Origin: an uncultured Coriobacteriales bacterium
Lineage (GTDB): Bacteria > Actinomycetota > Coriobacteriia > Coriobacteriales > QAMH01
DNA: 39,559 bases
NCBI GenBank assembly: GCA_934646835.1
Contig: CAKUES010000017.1
Coordinates: forward strand, 1 to 39,559
Direction of reading: 5' to 3'
Both the position numbers and the translations under genes were made by a program. Shown piece after piece: positions 16,910-24,568 of the stretch (the stretch's first letter is position 1; each line of letters opens with the position of its first letter). The notes under the pieces were generated by a model that searched no databases, was not told the DNA's origin, and saw nothing but the letters and a program-made list of their open reading frames with translations.

Positions 16910-16943
16910 TTAAGCTTTCGTTAACGCGACTGTTGTATATAAT
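16910..16943 (+). promoter_or_regulatory. dlt operon promoter with paired TTAA boxes
   Basis: TTAAGC at 16910 and TTAACG at 16921 are 11 bp apart; TATAAT (16938-16943) is a perfect -10 box. The -35 position (CTTTCG) is poor, and the boxes flank it, which is what one expects of an OmpR/PhoP-type activated promoter. Confidence 0.6.
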
Positions 16944-16991
16944 ATGCCGTTACGAAAAAAATTCCCTTAGATGCTTGATAAGGAGTTTGAT

Positions 16992-17213
16992 ATGCGCGAG
17001 ACCGTCCTCGAGATTCTGGAAGAGATCCGTAGCGACATCGATTTTGAGAACGCCACTGCCCTCATCGACGACGGAGAGCTCACCTCTCTCGACGTTGTTG
17101 CAATCGTCAGCGAGCTCAACGAGGAGTTTGACGTCGAGATCTCCCCGGACGATCTTCTGCCGGAGAACTTCAACTCTCTGGACGCCATCTGCAAGCTGGT
17201 TGCCTCCCTGTAG
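16992..17213 (+). CDS. dltC: acyl/D-alanyl carrier protein, DltC-like
   Basis: A 73-residue acidic four-helix carrier protein. The phosphopantetheine serine is in GELTSLDVVAIVSEL (about residues 30-44), where a TSLD replaces the usual DSL(D/E). ATG 16992 has AAGGAG six bases upstream; an in-frame ATG at 16971 lies upstream of that site. It is the first gene of an operon with an MBOAT transporter (7 bases apart), an adenylating ligase and an SGNH protein, the four activities of the Dlt system, so it probably carries D-alanine or another acyl group to be esterified to the teichoic acid. The dlt label rests on gene context. Confidence 0.85.
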   Translation: MRETVLEILEEIRSDIDFENATALIDDGELTSLDVVAIVSELNEEFDVEISPDDLLPENFNSLDAICKLVASL

Positions 17214-17219
17214 TTTCCC

Positions 17220-18881
17220 ATGGCCTTTACATCGTTTGAGTTCCTCATATTCGCCGCCATCGTCGTGGCGGCGTACTACGTGTGCCCAAAAAAGGTGCGC
17301 TGGGTCCTTCTGCTCGTCGCAAGCTTTGCGTTTTACCTGCTTTCGAGCATGAAGACCTTTGTCTTCCTCCTTGCAGCGACGGCCATCACCTTCTTTGGTG
17401 GGCGCATGATCGGCAAGGTCAACGCCCAGACCAAGCAGGCCATTGCAGATGCGGGTGATGCGCTCGACCGTGCGGGCAAGAAGGAGATCAAGGCCCAGGC
17501 CAAGAAGAAGCTGCGCAAGGTCGTCGCGCTCATCCTCGTGCTTGACTTTGGCATGCTGGCCGTGCTCAAGTACTTCTCCGTCTACCTGACGGATATCGCC
17601 TCTCTCATCGGCGTGCATTTCGAGCTCGGCTTCCTGATCCCGCTGGGCATCTCGTTTTATACCTTCCAGAGCGCGGCCTATATCTTTGACCTGTACCGCG
17701 GTAAGTACGAGCCGGACACTAATATCGCCAAGTTTGCGCTGTTCCTCTCGTTCTTCCCCCAGATTATCCAGGGCCCTATCGCACGTCACGACCATCTGGC
17801 GCACCAGCTCTACGAGGGCCACTCCTTCAAGTACGAGAACCTAGCCCACGGCGCGCAGCTCATGCTCTGGGGCTTCTTCAAGAAGCTCGTTATCGCAGAC
17901 CGCTGCGCGATCCTGGTCAACAGCGTCTTCGACGCGCCGAGCGAGTACCAGGGCTGGGCGGTTCTGCTTGCGGCGTTCTTCTACACCATCCAGATCTACG
18001 CTGACTTCTCCGGTGGCATCGACATCGCCCGCGGTGTCGCGCGCTGCATGGGCATCGACATGCCCCACAACTTCAAGCGCCCCTACTTTGCGGACAGCCT
18101 GAGCGAGTTCTGGCGCAGGTGGCACATGTCGTTGAGCTTCTGGACTCGTGACTACATCTTCTTCCCGATCGCCATGTCCAAGGCCTTTGGCAAGGCGGGC
18201 AAGAGTCTGCGCAAGGTGCTGGGAGACCGCGTCGGCAAGCTCTTCCCGGTTATCTGCGCGCAGCTCGCCACCTTCATCATCATCGGCCTGTGGCACGGCG
18301 CGGAGTTCAAGTACGTCGCCTACGGCCTCTACAACGGCTTCATCATCATCGGCAGCCTGCTGCTCGAGCCCTACTTCAAGGCCTGGGCGGAGAAGCTCCA
18401 CATCAACACGGCGAGCTTTGGCTGGAAGGTCTTCTCCATCCTGCGCACGCTGCTGCTCGTGACCTTTGGCCGCATCTTTCCCAAGGCGCAGTCCTTCACG
18501 GTTGCGCTCTCCATGATGGGATCCATCTTTGCCATCACCAACTACAAGGGCCTCACGGCCACCATCCACTCCTTTGGCCTGACCAAGTACGACTACCTTG
18601 TGCTCATCGTCGCCTGCGCCGTCTGGTTCATCGTCAGCCTGCTGCAGGAGCGCCAGGAGAACAAGGCCAAGGAGGACGCACCCGAAAAGAAGGGTATCGT
18701 CCAGGGTAAGGCGCAAGGCGACGGCGACGAGGAGACAGGTGCGGAAGTCAGGCTCCTCATCGACGGCTTGCCCCTGCCCATCCGCTGGGTGATCTACCTT
18801 GCGGGATTTGCCGCCATCCTGGGTTTTGGCGTTTACGGCCCGGGCTTTGACGCATCCACGTTCATCTACCGCGGCTTCTAG
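17220..18881 (+). CDS. dltB: MBOAT family O-acyltransferase, DltB/AlgI-like
   Basis: A 553-residue polytopic membrane protein with around eleven hydrophobic helices. MBOAT hallmarks: FPQIIQGPIARH, the RPYFADSLSEFWRRWHMSLSFWTRDYIFFP block, and IGLWHGAEFKYVAYGLYNG, containing the presumed catalytic His. MBOAT proteins of this type pass a thioester-bound group from a carrier protein across the membrane to a polymer. It is longer than classical DltB (about 400 residues): a charged loop (about 475-515) is followed by one more hydrophobic segment, as in AlgI-type proteins. It starts seven bases after the carrier-protein stop. D-alanylation is the best guess; acetylation-type transfer cannot be excluded. 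Confidence 0.88.
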   Translation: MAFTSFEFLIFAAIVVAAYYVCPKKVRWVLLLVASFAFYLLSSMKTFVFLLAATAITFFGGRMIGKVNAQTKQAIADAGDALDRAGKKEIKAQAKKKLRKVVALILVLDFGMLAVLKYFSVYLTDIASLIGVHFELGFLIPLGISFYTFQSAAYIFDLYRGKYEPDTNIAKFALFLSFFPQIIQGPIARHDHLAHQLYEGHSFKYENLAHGAQLMLWGFFKKLVIADRCAILVNSVFDAPSEYQGWAVLLAAFFYTIQIYADFSGGIDIARGVARCMGIDMPHNFKRPYFADSLSEFWRRWHMSLSFWTRDYIFFPIAMSKAFGKAGKSLRKVLGDRVGKLFPVICAQLATFIIIGLWHGAEFKYVAYGLYNGFIIIGSLLLEPYFKAWAEKLHINTASFGWKVFSILRTLLLVTFGRIFPKAQSFTVALSMMGSIFAITNYKGLTATIHSFGLTKYDYLVLIVACAVWFIVSLLQERQENKAKEDAPEKKGIVQGKAQGDGDEETGAEVRLLIDGLPLPIRWVIYLAGFAAILGFGVYGPGFDASTFIYRGF

Positions 18882-18922
18882 CCCGCGTATCTCACGGTTA
18901 TCGTTTAAGGTAAGTGATTGAA

Positions 18923-20392
18923 ATGATTGACTGCACATCCGTTGTCGCCGGCGTGGGTACCCACGCCATGCAGAACCCTGACGGGTTCTGCATGGCAGAC
19001 ACCAAGAAGTCCCTCTCCTATGCCCAAACATGGGATGCCGTGCGGGGCTTCGCCTCCCACCTGTGCGGCATCGCGCCGGCGGGCTCCTATGCCGTCATGG
19101 AGTGCAACCAGCGCTGCGAGTTCATCGTAGCCATGCTCGCCATGCAGTTAGCCGGCATCGTCGCCGTCCCCGCAGAACGCAACGCGGCGGATTCCCGCAT
19201 AACGGAGATCTGCGAGGAGACGGGCGCTGCGATGTTCATCGCCGCCAAGCCGCGCGATTGCGTGGCCTCTCTGCCCTATGTTGACCTGACGACAGCCTGC
19301 GAGTTTGCGCCGGCGGGCGAGAGCTTCGAGCTTCCCGCCCCTGACGACGTGGCAGAGATCCTTTTCTCCACCGGCACCACGGGAAAGTCCAAGGGCATCG
19401 TCATCACACATCGCAACAACGTCGCCATCGCCCAGAACATCGCGCAGGGCGTCGAGGCCAAGGAGGGCAATGTGGAGATCGTGCCCGTGCCCTTGAGCCA
19501 CTCCCATGGTCTGCGCACGGTCTACTCCAACCTCGCTGCCGGCAACGGCGTCGTGTTTTGCGACGGCGTGCTTGCCGTCAAGGTGATGTTCAACCTGATG
19601 GAGCAATACAACGTCACGGCGATGGACCTCGTCCCCAGCATGCTCTCCATCATCTTCAAGCTCACCAAGGACCGCCTGGGCGAGTACGCAGAGCAGCTCG
19701 ATTACGTCGAGCTCGGCAGTGCGCCGCTCACGGAGGAGGACAAGGAGCATCTTGCCCGCGTCCTGCCTGCCACGCGCCTCTACAACTTCTACGGCTCGAC
19801 GGAGTCCGGCCGCACCTGCGTGCTCGACTTCGCCGCGATGAAGGACAAGCCCAACTGCATCGGCCGTCCCTCTGTTAACGCCACCTTCGTCGTGGTCGAC
19901 GACGATCGCAACCCCATCGAGTCCTCTGCAGACAACATGGGTCTGCTCGCCACTTCCGGCCCCATGAACATGAAGTGCTACTTCAACGCACCCCAGCTCA
20001 CGGAGGAGGCCATGGAGAACGGCTTCATCTACACCAAGGACCTCGGTTACATCGGTGAGGACGGCCTCATCTACATGCTCGGCCGCAAGGACGACGTCAT
20101 CAACTTTGGCGGCGTGAAGATCTCCCCGGAGGAGATCGAACACGAGGTCGCCAAGAACCCCATCGTCAAGGACTGCGCGCTCGTCCCCAAGCACGACGCC
20201 ATCTCCGGCCAGGTGCCTAAGCTCTATATCTCCCTCGAGGAAGGCGCCGATTACAACGCCAAGGAGTTCAAGGCGTTTCTCGCCAAGGCGCTTGACGCAA
20301 CCAAGCAGCCGCAGGCCGTCGAGGTCATCGACGAGATCCCCCGCACGTACAATGGCAAGATCAAGCGCAAAGAGCTTGTGAACAGGAAGTAA
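18923..20392 (+). CDS. dltA: AMP-forming ligase, DltA-like
   Basis: A 489-residue ANL-superfamily adenylating enzyme expected to activate D-alanine (or another acid) with ATP and load it onto the carrier protein. Motifs in order: ILFSTGTTGKSKGIV (A3 P-loop), LYNFYGSTESG (A5), YTKDLGYIGEDG (A7), GRKDDVINFGG, and PRTYNGKIKRKEL with the C-terminal catalytic lysine. The start is ambiguous: GTG 18914 is only three bases from AAGG, whereas ATG 18923 has a 12-base spacing; I prefer ATG. Two strong, partly exclusive hairpins occupy codons about 10-25 (see the separate entry). It lies between the MBOAT and SGNH genes. The gene name follows operon context; substrate choice cannot be read by eye. Confidence 0.85.
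   Translation: MIDCTSVVAGVGTHAMQNPDGFCMADTKKSLSYAQTWDAVRGFASHLCGIAPAGSYAVMECNQRCEFIVAMLAMQLAGIVAVPAERNAADSRITEICEETGAAMFIAAKPRDCVASLPYVDLTTACEFAPAGESFELPAPDDVAEILFSTGTTGKSKGIVITHRNNVAIAQNIAQGVEAKEGNVEIVPVPLSHSHGLRTVYSNLAAGNGVVFCDGVLAVKVMFNLMEQYNVTAMDLVPSMLSIIFKLTKDRLGEYAEQLDYVELGSAPLTEEDKEHLARVLPATRLYNFYGSTESGRTCVLDFAAMKDKPNCIGRPSVNATFVVVDDDRNPIESSADNMGLLATSGPMNMKCYFNAPQLTEEAMENGFIYTKDLGYIGEDGLIYMLGRKDDVINFGGVKISPEEIEHEVAKNPIVKDCALVPKHDAISGQVPKLYISLEEGADYNAKEFKAFLAKALDATKQPQAVEVIDEIPRTYNGKIKRKELVNRK
18950..18996 (+). other. two overlapping hairpins inside the start of the DltA-like gene
   Basis: The palindrome at 18950-18967 (GGCGTGGGT/ACCCACGCC) is followed by a 14-bp stem (18965-18978 with 18983-18996, loop TGAC; arm GCCATGCAGAACCC). 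They share three bases, so they cannot both fully form. Such structure within the first 25 codons is unusual and could modulate translation. Confidence 0.65.
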
Positions 20393-20394
20393 AC

Positions 20395-21534
20395 ATGGCG
20401 CAGGGACAACACACTGTGAAAAAGGACAAGAGGGGCCCGTTTGCCATCGTGCTCAGCGTGATCATCTTCCTCATGCTGGCTGCGGCGGTCTTCGTGTACG
20501 CCAACATGGCGATCGGCTTCTACGGCACCAAGCAGAGCAAGGGCGCCTTCAACGCCTTCGATGACTTGGAGAAGGACTCCGTTGACGTGGTGCTCATCGG
20601 GTCGAGTGCGACGAGCCGCTACTTCATCCCCGGCAAGGCCCACAACGACGAGGGCTTCGCCTCCTTTGAGCTGGCACCTCCTGCAGCGCCGCTGATCTTT
20701 ACGGACAACATCATAGATCTTGTCGAGGAGACCCAAAGCCCCAAGCTCTACGTGGTGGAGCTGCGCAACGTCCTCGATGGCTACAATGCCGTCGACGAGG
20801 CCTCTGTGCGCAAGGTGGCCGACTCGATCAAGGTCACGAAGCGCGAGCGCTACGAGATGATCAACGAGGCTCTCGATGTCATGGCTGAGCACGCCCCCGA
20901 GGGCAGCTATGACACAGAGGTCATGGACTACTACTTCCCCGTCATCAAGTACCACAACCGCCTCACTGCTGGCGACAACGACAGCCATCTGAAGGCCAGC
21001 GAGCTCTTGCTGCAGGGTTCGTACAATAAGATGCAGGGCTTCCAGTACAGCGCGCCAACTTTGACAAAGGTTGCGCAGGAGACTCCTCACTATGTCGAGG
21101 AGTCTGCCGAGCTCGACCCTGATATCGAGGAGATCGTCGGCAACTTGTTCGATTACTGCGACAAACTCGATGCGGATGTTGTCTTTACTTTCTCCCCGTT
21201 TGTCATGAGCGAGGAGAAGAGCGCAATGTCGAACGCGATAACGGACTACGTGGAGTCGCGCGGTTACACCTGTCTCAACTTCAACAGCTTTGAGATGGCC
21301 GACGAGCTGGGGATCGACTGGTCGAACGACTTCTACAACACCAACCACTGCAATTTCCAGGGTTCCGAGAAGTACACGGACTATCTCGAAGAGTACATCA
21401 GCTCCCACTACGACCTGCCCGACCACCGCGGCGACAGCGCTTACGCGGCGTGGGAGGAAAGCTACAAGAAGTACGAGGACTACGTGGCCGACGGCATCCT
21501 CTATGTGAGCGATGAGAACGTGAGCGACGAGTAG
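20395..21534 (+). CDS. dltD: membrane-anchored SGNH-like protein, DltD-like
   Basis: A 379-residue protein with one N-terminal transmembrane segment (about 15-38) and an extracellular SGNH/GDSL-like domain. Block I is VVLIGSSATSRYFIPG with the nucleophile-type serine; the last block is YNTNHCNFQGSEKYTDYL, with the His in the position of the DxxH of DltD. It follows the ligase by two bases with AGGAAG as ribosome site and is the last gene of the operon. DltD in Gram-positive bacteria is the outer-face partner that transfers D-alanine to teichoic acid; length and topology agree. Similarity is at fold level, so the name is by position and topology. Confidence 0.78.
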   Translation: MAQGQHTVKKDKRGPFAIVLSVIIFLMLAAAVFVYANMAIGFYGTKQSKGAFNAFDDLEKDSVDVVLIGSSATSRYFIPGKAHNDEGFASFELAPPAAPLIFTDNIIDLVEETQSPKLYVVELRNVLDGYNAVDEASVRKVADSIKVTKRERYEMINEALDVMAEHAPEGSYDTEVMDYYFPVIKYHNRLTAGDNDSHLKASELLLQGSYNKMQGFQYSAPTLTKVAQETPHYVEESAELDPDIEEIVGNLFDYCDKLDADVVFTFSPFVMSEEKSAMSNAITDYVESRGYTCLNFNSFEMADELGIDWSNDFYNTNHCNFQGSEKYTDYLEEYISSHYDLPDHRGDSAYAAWEESYKKYEDYVADGILYVSDENVSDE

Positions 21535-21559
21535 GGTTTTGCATAAACTTTGCACGCCC

Positions 21560-21593
21560 TTAACGACAGCTTAATTTTTAATTGTCATATTGT
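21560..21593 (+). promoter_or_regulatory. paired TTAA boxes and -10 before the TagF-like gene
   Basis: TTAACG at 21560 and TTAATT at 21571 are 11 bp apart, and TATTGT at 21588-21593 sits 17 bases after the second box, the same geometry as the dlt promoter at 16910-16943. The surrounding gap 21535-21700 is AT-rich. Confidence 0.5.
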
Positions 21594-21700
21594 GTAAATT
21601 TAGCCGCTGACATGCGTTTTGTCGTATATTAGAGCTTCATTAAAAACACCAAGTACCTTGCCTGGAGACAGCGTTGGCGAGGTTACTGGTAGGAGGTTCT

Positions 21701-24226
21701 ATGTACACAGCGCTTATCGAGGAGCTCTATCTCGATGACTCTGCCGATCAGCTCAACCAGCAGATCGACAAAACCGAAAAGCCCTTTATTATGTTCGCGG
21801 AGCGAGGCGGAAGGCCCTCGGGGAAGCATGTGCTCCGTTTGATGGAGTATCTCGAGGCCCATGCGGAGTGCCCGGCAGCCCAGGGCCTCGTCTCCACGAG
21901 GGGCAACAAGGTCCTCTCCTACATGAAGCGCCTCTCCAAGAAGGCGCTGGTTCTCGATGCCTCGAAGGATTGGCACGATGTGCTCATCCATCTTCAAGGC
22001 TTGATTATCCGCACGAGCGTGCTGCGTGAGAGCGGTGTGAGGTTCGACGGGGCGTTCGAGTATGTCCGCGACCAGGTCTTTGCCTGCCAGCTTTCTCGCG
22101 TTGTTCCGGTGCGCTACTCCTATGGCTACGTGCGCTACTACTCCACCGAGCTGCTTGATGTGGCCTCTATCTCCGCACCTTTTGCAAACAACGCGGAATG
22201 GTACTGGGAGACCACCTATCCGTTTGTCGACGCCTTGAAGCAAGAGGACGGCTCTCTGTCCCTCGCGGACCAGTTCGTCTTCCTTTACCTTACGAGCCTG
22301 CGCTTTAGGGCCAACTTCAAGAACGCCGTCAAGCTCGCTTTCGAGAATCCGGAGGACAAGAGCCGCTATCTTGCCCAGGTTGCAGAGCTGCTCAAGAAGG
22401 TCGGCAACGACGTTCTCTACGGCGAGGGCCCCTTGGGCTGCTCCAGCCGCAACGATCGCTTCTACTTTGCGATCATGCGCAACGACGACGTGGTGCCGGA
22501 GCTGTCCTTCGACATGCGCGACGGCGGCGCGTACCTGATCGCCAAGGATTCCTACGGCGAGGGCGTGGTCTGCAAGCAGACGCAGCAGCGCATGGAGGTG
22601 CGCAACCTCAACTACGTCGAGGAGGACGGCAAGGTCTTCCTCGACTTCGACATGCGCTTCCTCTCGGTGTTCCCGGTCGATAAGTTCGAGGTTGTCGGCT
22701 GCCTCGAGGCAAACGGCGAGAAGCACTTCAGCGTTGCCGAGCACACGCCGCTCTACTGCGGCGGCGGTACCTACTTCGACTTCGAGACCTACCGCTACAT
22801 CGGCTTCTCCCTGCGCGTCCCCCTGCAGGGCAAGGGCGTGGCTCAAAAGCTCACGGTTTGCGTCAGGGCCAACGGTGAGATCGCCCCGCTCAGGCTCAGG
22901 TATACCGCTACCTATTGCTCCCGCTTGTTTACGGCGGATTCCGATGCTCCCTATTGGGGCATCCCCGGCTTCATCGTCCGCGACGAGGATGGCGTGATCA
23001 CCCTCACCCCGGCTTCTCGCCTTGACAAGGTCAAGCAGGAGAAGAGGTTCATCAAGTGGATCTCCGAGCAAAAAGGCGGTAAGCCCTTCGCCAAGGCGAG
23101 GAGGGCCTTCTGGCTCACGAGGCCCTTCTATAAGAACAAACGCATCTGGATTTACTCCGACAAGCTCTTCAAGGGCGGCGACAACGCCGACTTCGCGTAC
23201 GGCTATGCCAACAAGCAGGAGGACGGTATCGAGAAGTACTACTACCTCGATCCCCAGAGCTCGGATTGGGAGAGGATGGAGAAGGACGGCTACAAGCTGC
23301 TCGATCCTCGCAGCCCCAAGGGCATGCTGTGCATGCTCAACGCAGAGGTTCTCTATGCCACGCACAACCCGGGGCACAAGAAGTTTGGCATTGGCGAAAG
23401 GACGATCAACTACATCAAGGGCATCGTCGACCCTGCCTGCATCCGCTTGTTCCACGGCTTCCCCAACAACTTCAACGCAACGTACAACCGCTGCTACATG
23501 AACTACAAGGGCGTCGTCGTGTGCTCCAACTACGAGCGCGAGCTCTATGGTAGCCCGGAGAACGGCTTTGCGCCGGATCAGATCATCGAGTCGAGCAACC
23601 CGCGCTATGACGAGCTGGTGCCGGACAACCAGAAGTGGCTTATGATCGCCCCTTCCTGGCGACCCTCGCTGCGCGGTGCGATGCAAGGCGATCAATCGTC
23701 CGCCTACAACCCGGAGTTCAAGAACAGCCGCTACTTCCAGCTCTACAACCAGGTGCTCACGGACGAGAAGTTCTTGGAGACGGCGCGCCGCACGGGCTAC
23801 AAGGCCAAGGTCTTCATGCATCCGCGCCTTGCCGTCCAGACGCCGGACTTCGTTCACAACGACGTTGTCCAGGCGCTCGATTGCACCAAGGACATGGACT
23901 ACGTCACCATCATGCGCAAAAGCGACCTCATGGTGACGGACTACAGCTCTGTGCAGTACGACTTCGCCTCCATGCGCAAGCCGGTTGTGTACTTCCACGA
24001 GCCCACGCTGCCGTATTGGCGCGTTGTGGACTACGACTACGAGAAGATCGGCTTTGGCGAGGTCTGCAAGACGGCCCAGCAGCTGATCGACACGCTGTGC
24101 GAGTACATGGAGCGCGATTGCGAGCTGAGCGATTTCTACCGCAAGCGCATCGACGATTTCTTCATCGCGCCTAACGGAGAGGCCTCCAAGCGCCTCTACG
24201 AGGCAACACGCAAGATCGTCGGCTAG
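21701..24226 (+). CDS. large glycerophosphotransferase with degenerate GT2 N-terminal domain
   Basis: An 841-residue protein. The C-terminal half (about 470-841) is a Glyphos_transf domain: LFHGFPNNFNATYNR (FHG in place of WHG), MIAPSWRPSLRG, and DLMVTDYSSVQYDFASMRKPVVYFHEP. The N-terminal 170 residues resemble the second half of a GT2 fold (LNQQIDKTEKPFIMFAERGG lines up with the LNxGIxxAxGxYxxFxDxDD type segment) but the UDP-sugar DxD is replaced by AERGG and the usual start of the domain is missing. A central domain of about 250 residues is unassigned. ATG 21701 has AGGAGG four bases upstream; an in-frame TTG at 21674 is less likely. Probable polymerase or modifying transferase of the teichoic acid, with a non-catalytic GT2 relic. 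Confidence 0.85.
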   Translation: MYTALIEELYLDDSADQLNQQIDKTEKPFIMFAERGGRPSGKHVLRLMEYLEAHAECPAAQGLVSTRGNKVLSYMKRLSKKALVLDASKDWHDVLIHLQGLIIRTSVLRESGVRFDGAFEYVRDQVFACQLSRVVPVRYSYGYVRYYSTELLDVASISAPFANNAEWYWETTYPFVDALKQEDGSLSLADQFVFLYLTSLRFRANFKNAVKLAFENPEDKSRYLAQVAELLKKVGNDVLYGEGPLGCSSRNDRFYFAIMRNDDVVPELSFDMRDGGAYLIAKDSYGEGVVCKQTQQRMEVRNLNYVEEDGKVFLDFDMRFLSVFPVDKFEVVGCLEANGEKHFSVAEHTPLYCGGGTYFDFETYRYIGFSLRVPLQGKGVAQKLTVCVRANGEIAPLRLRYTATYCSRLFTADSDAPYWGIPGFIVRDEDGVITLTPASRLDKVKQEKRFIKWISEQKGGKPFAKARRAFWLTRPFYKNKRIWIYSDKLFKGGDNADFAYGYANKQEDGIEKYYYLDPQSSDWERMEKDGYKLLDPRSPKGMLCMLNAEVLYATHNPGHKKFGIGERTINYIKGIVDPACIRLFHGFPNNFNATYNRCYMNYKGVVVCSNYERELYGSPENGFAPDQIIESSNPRYDELVPDNQKWLMIAPSWRPSLRGAMQGDQSSAYNPEFKNSRYFQLYNQVLTDEKFLETARRTGYKAKVFMHPRLAVQTPDFVHNDVVQALDCTKDMDYVTIMRKSDLMVTDYSSVQYDFASMRKPVVYFHEPTLPYWRVVDYDYEKIGFGEVCKTAQQLIDTLCEYMERDCELSDFYRKRIDDFFIAPNGEASKRLYEATRKIVG

Positions 24227-24253
24227 GAGGCGGGCTGCGAAGCTTAGATAGGC

Positions 24254-24294
24254 AAAACGAGGGAGACCGGATAGTTCGGTCTCCCTCGTTTTTT
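24254..24294 (+). terminator. strong intrinsic terminator after the TagF-like gene
   Basis: CGAGGGAGACCG (24258-24269) pairs exactly with CGGTCTCCCTCG (24277-24288), followed by six T; AAAA before the stem can pair with the T-run. Confidence 0.95.
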
Positions 24295-24401
24295 ATGTTG
24301 AGCCGCTGTGTGGGATGGCGGCAGTTTTGCTTTCTGCGGTAGCGGTGCGGGCGGTCGGAGCAGATCGCCTGTTGATTGTGTGCCTTGCATTGCGTGCATA
24401 A

Positions 24402-24434
24402 AGAAAGGCCCGGACGCAGTGTCCGGGCCTTTCT
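24402..24434 (-). terminator. terminator, probably of the SLC13 gene on the minus strand
   Basis: AGAAAGGCCCGGAC (24402-24415) pairs perfectly with 24421-24434. Read on the minus strand the stem runs into CTTTCTTTATG; on the plus strand into TTTCTGGTCTT, so it may work both ways. The gap 24227-24568 holds only this, the preceding terminator and a family A relic. Confidence 0.75.
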
Positions 24435-24517
24435 GGTCTTGCTTGACTATATGCTGGGGAAGCGCCGATTAGGGCAAGCGTCCGTCGCATGCGGTTAGCA
24501 AAACCGCTGTTCACGCA

Positions 24518-24541
24518 GGGGTGGGACCGAAGTCCCTCCCC
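24518..24541. repeat. degenerate family A palindrome
   Basis: GGGGTGGGAC and GTCCCTCCCC flank a central CGAA, placed 27 bases beyond the stop of the minus-strand transporter gene. It fits family A apart from one arm base and the altered centre. Confidence 0.55.
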
Positions 24542-24568
24542 ATAGACCTCTCATTAATCAGTACTTCC

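Noticed and set aside
21683..23998. 771-codon minus-strand frame
   Set aside because: Antisense to the TagF-like gene, same compositional artefact.
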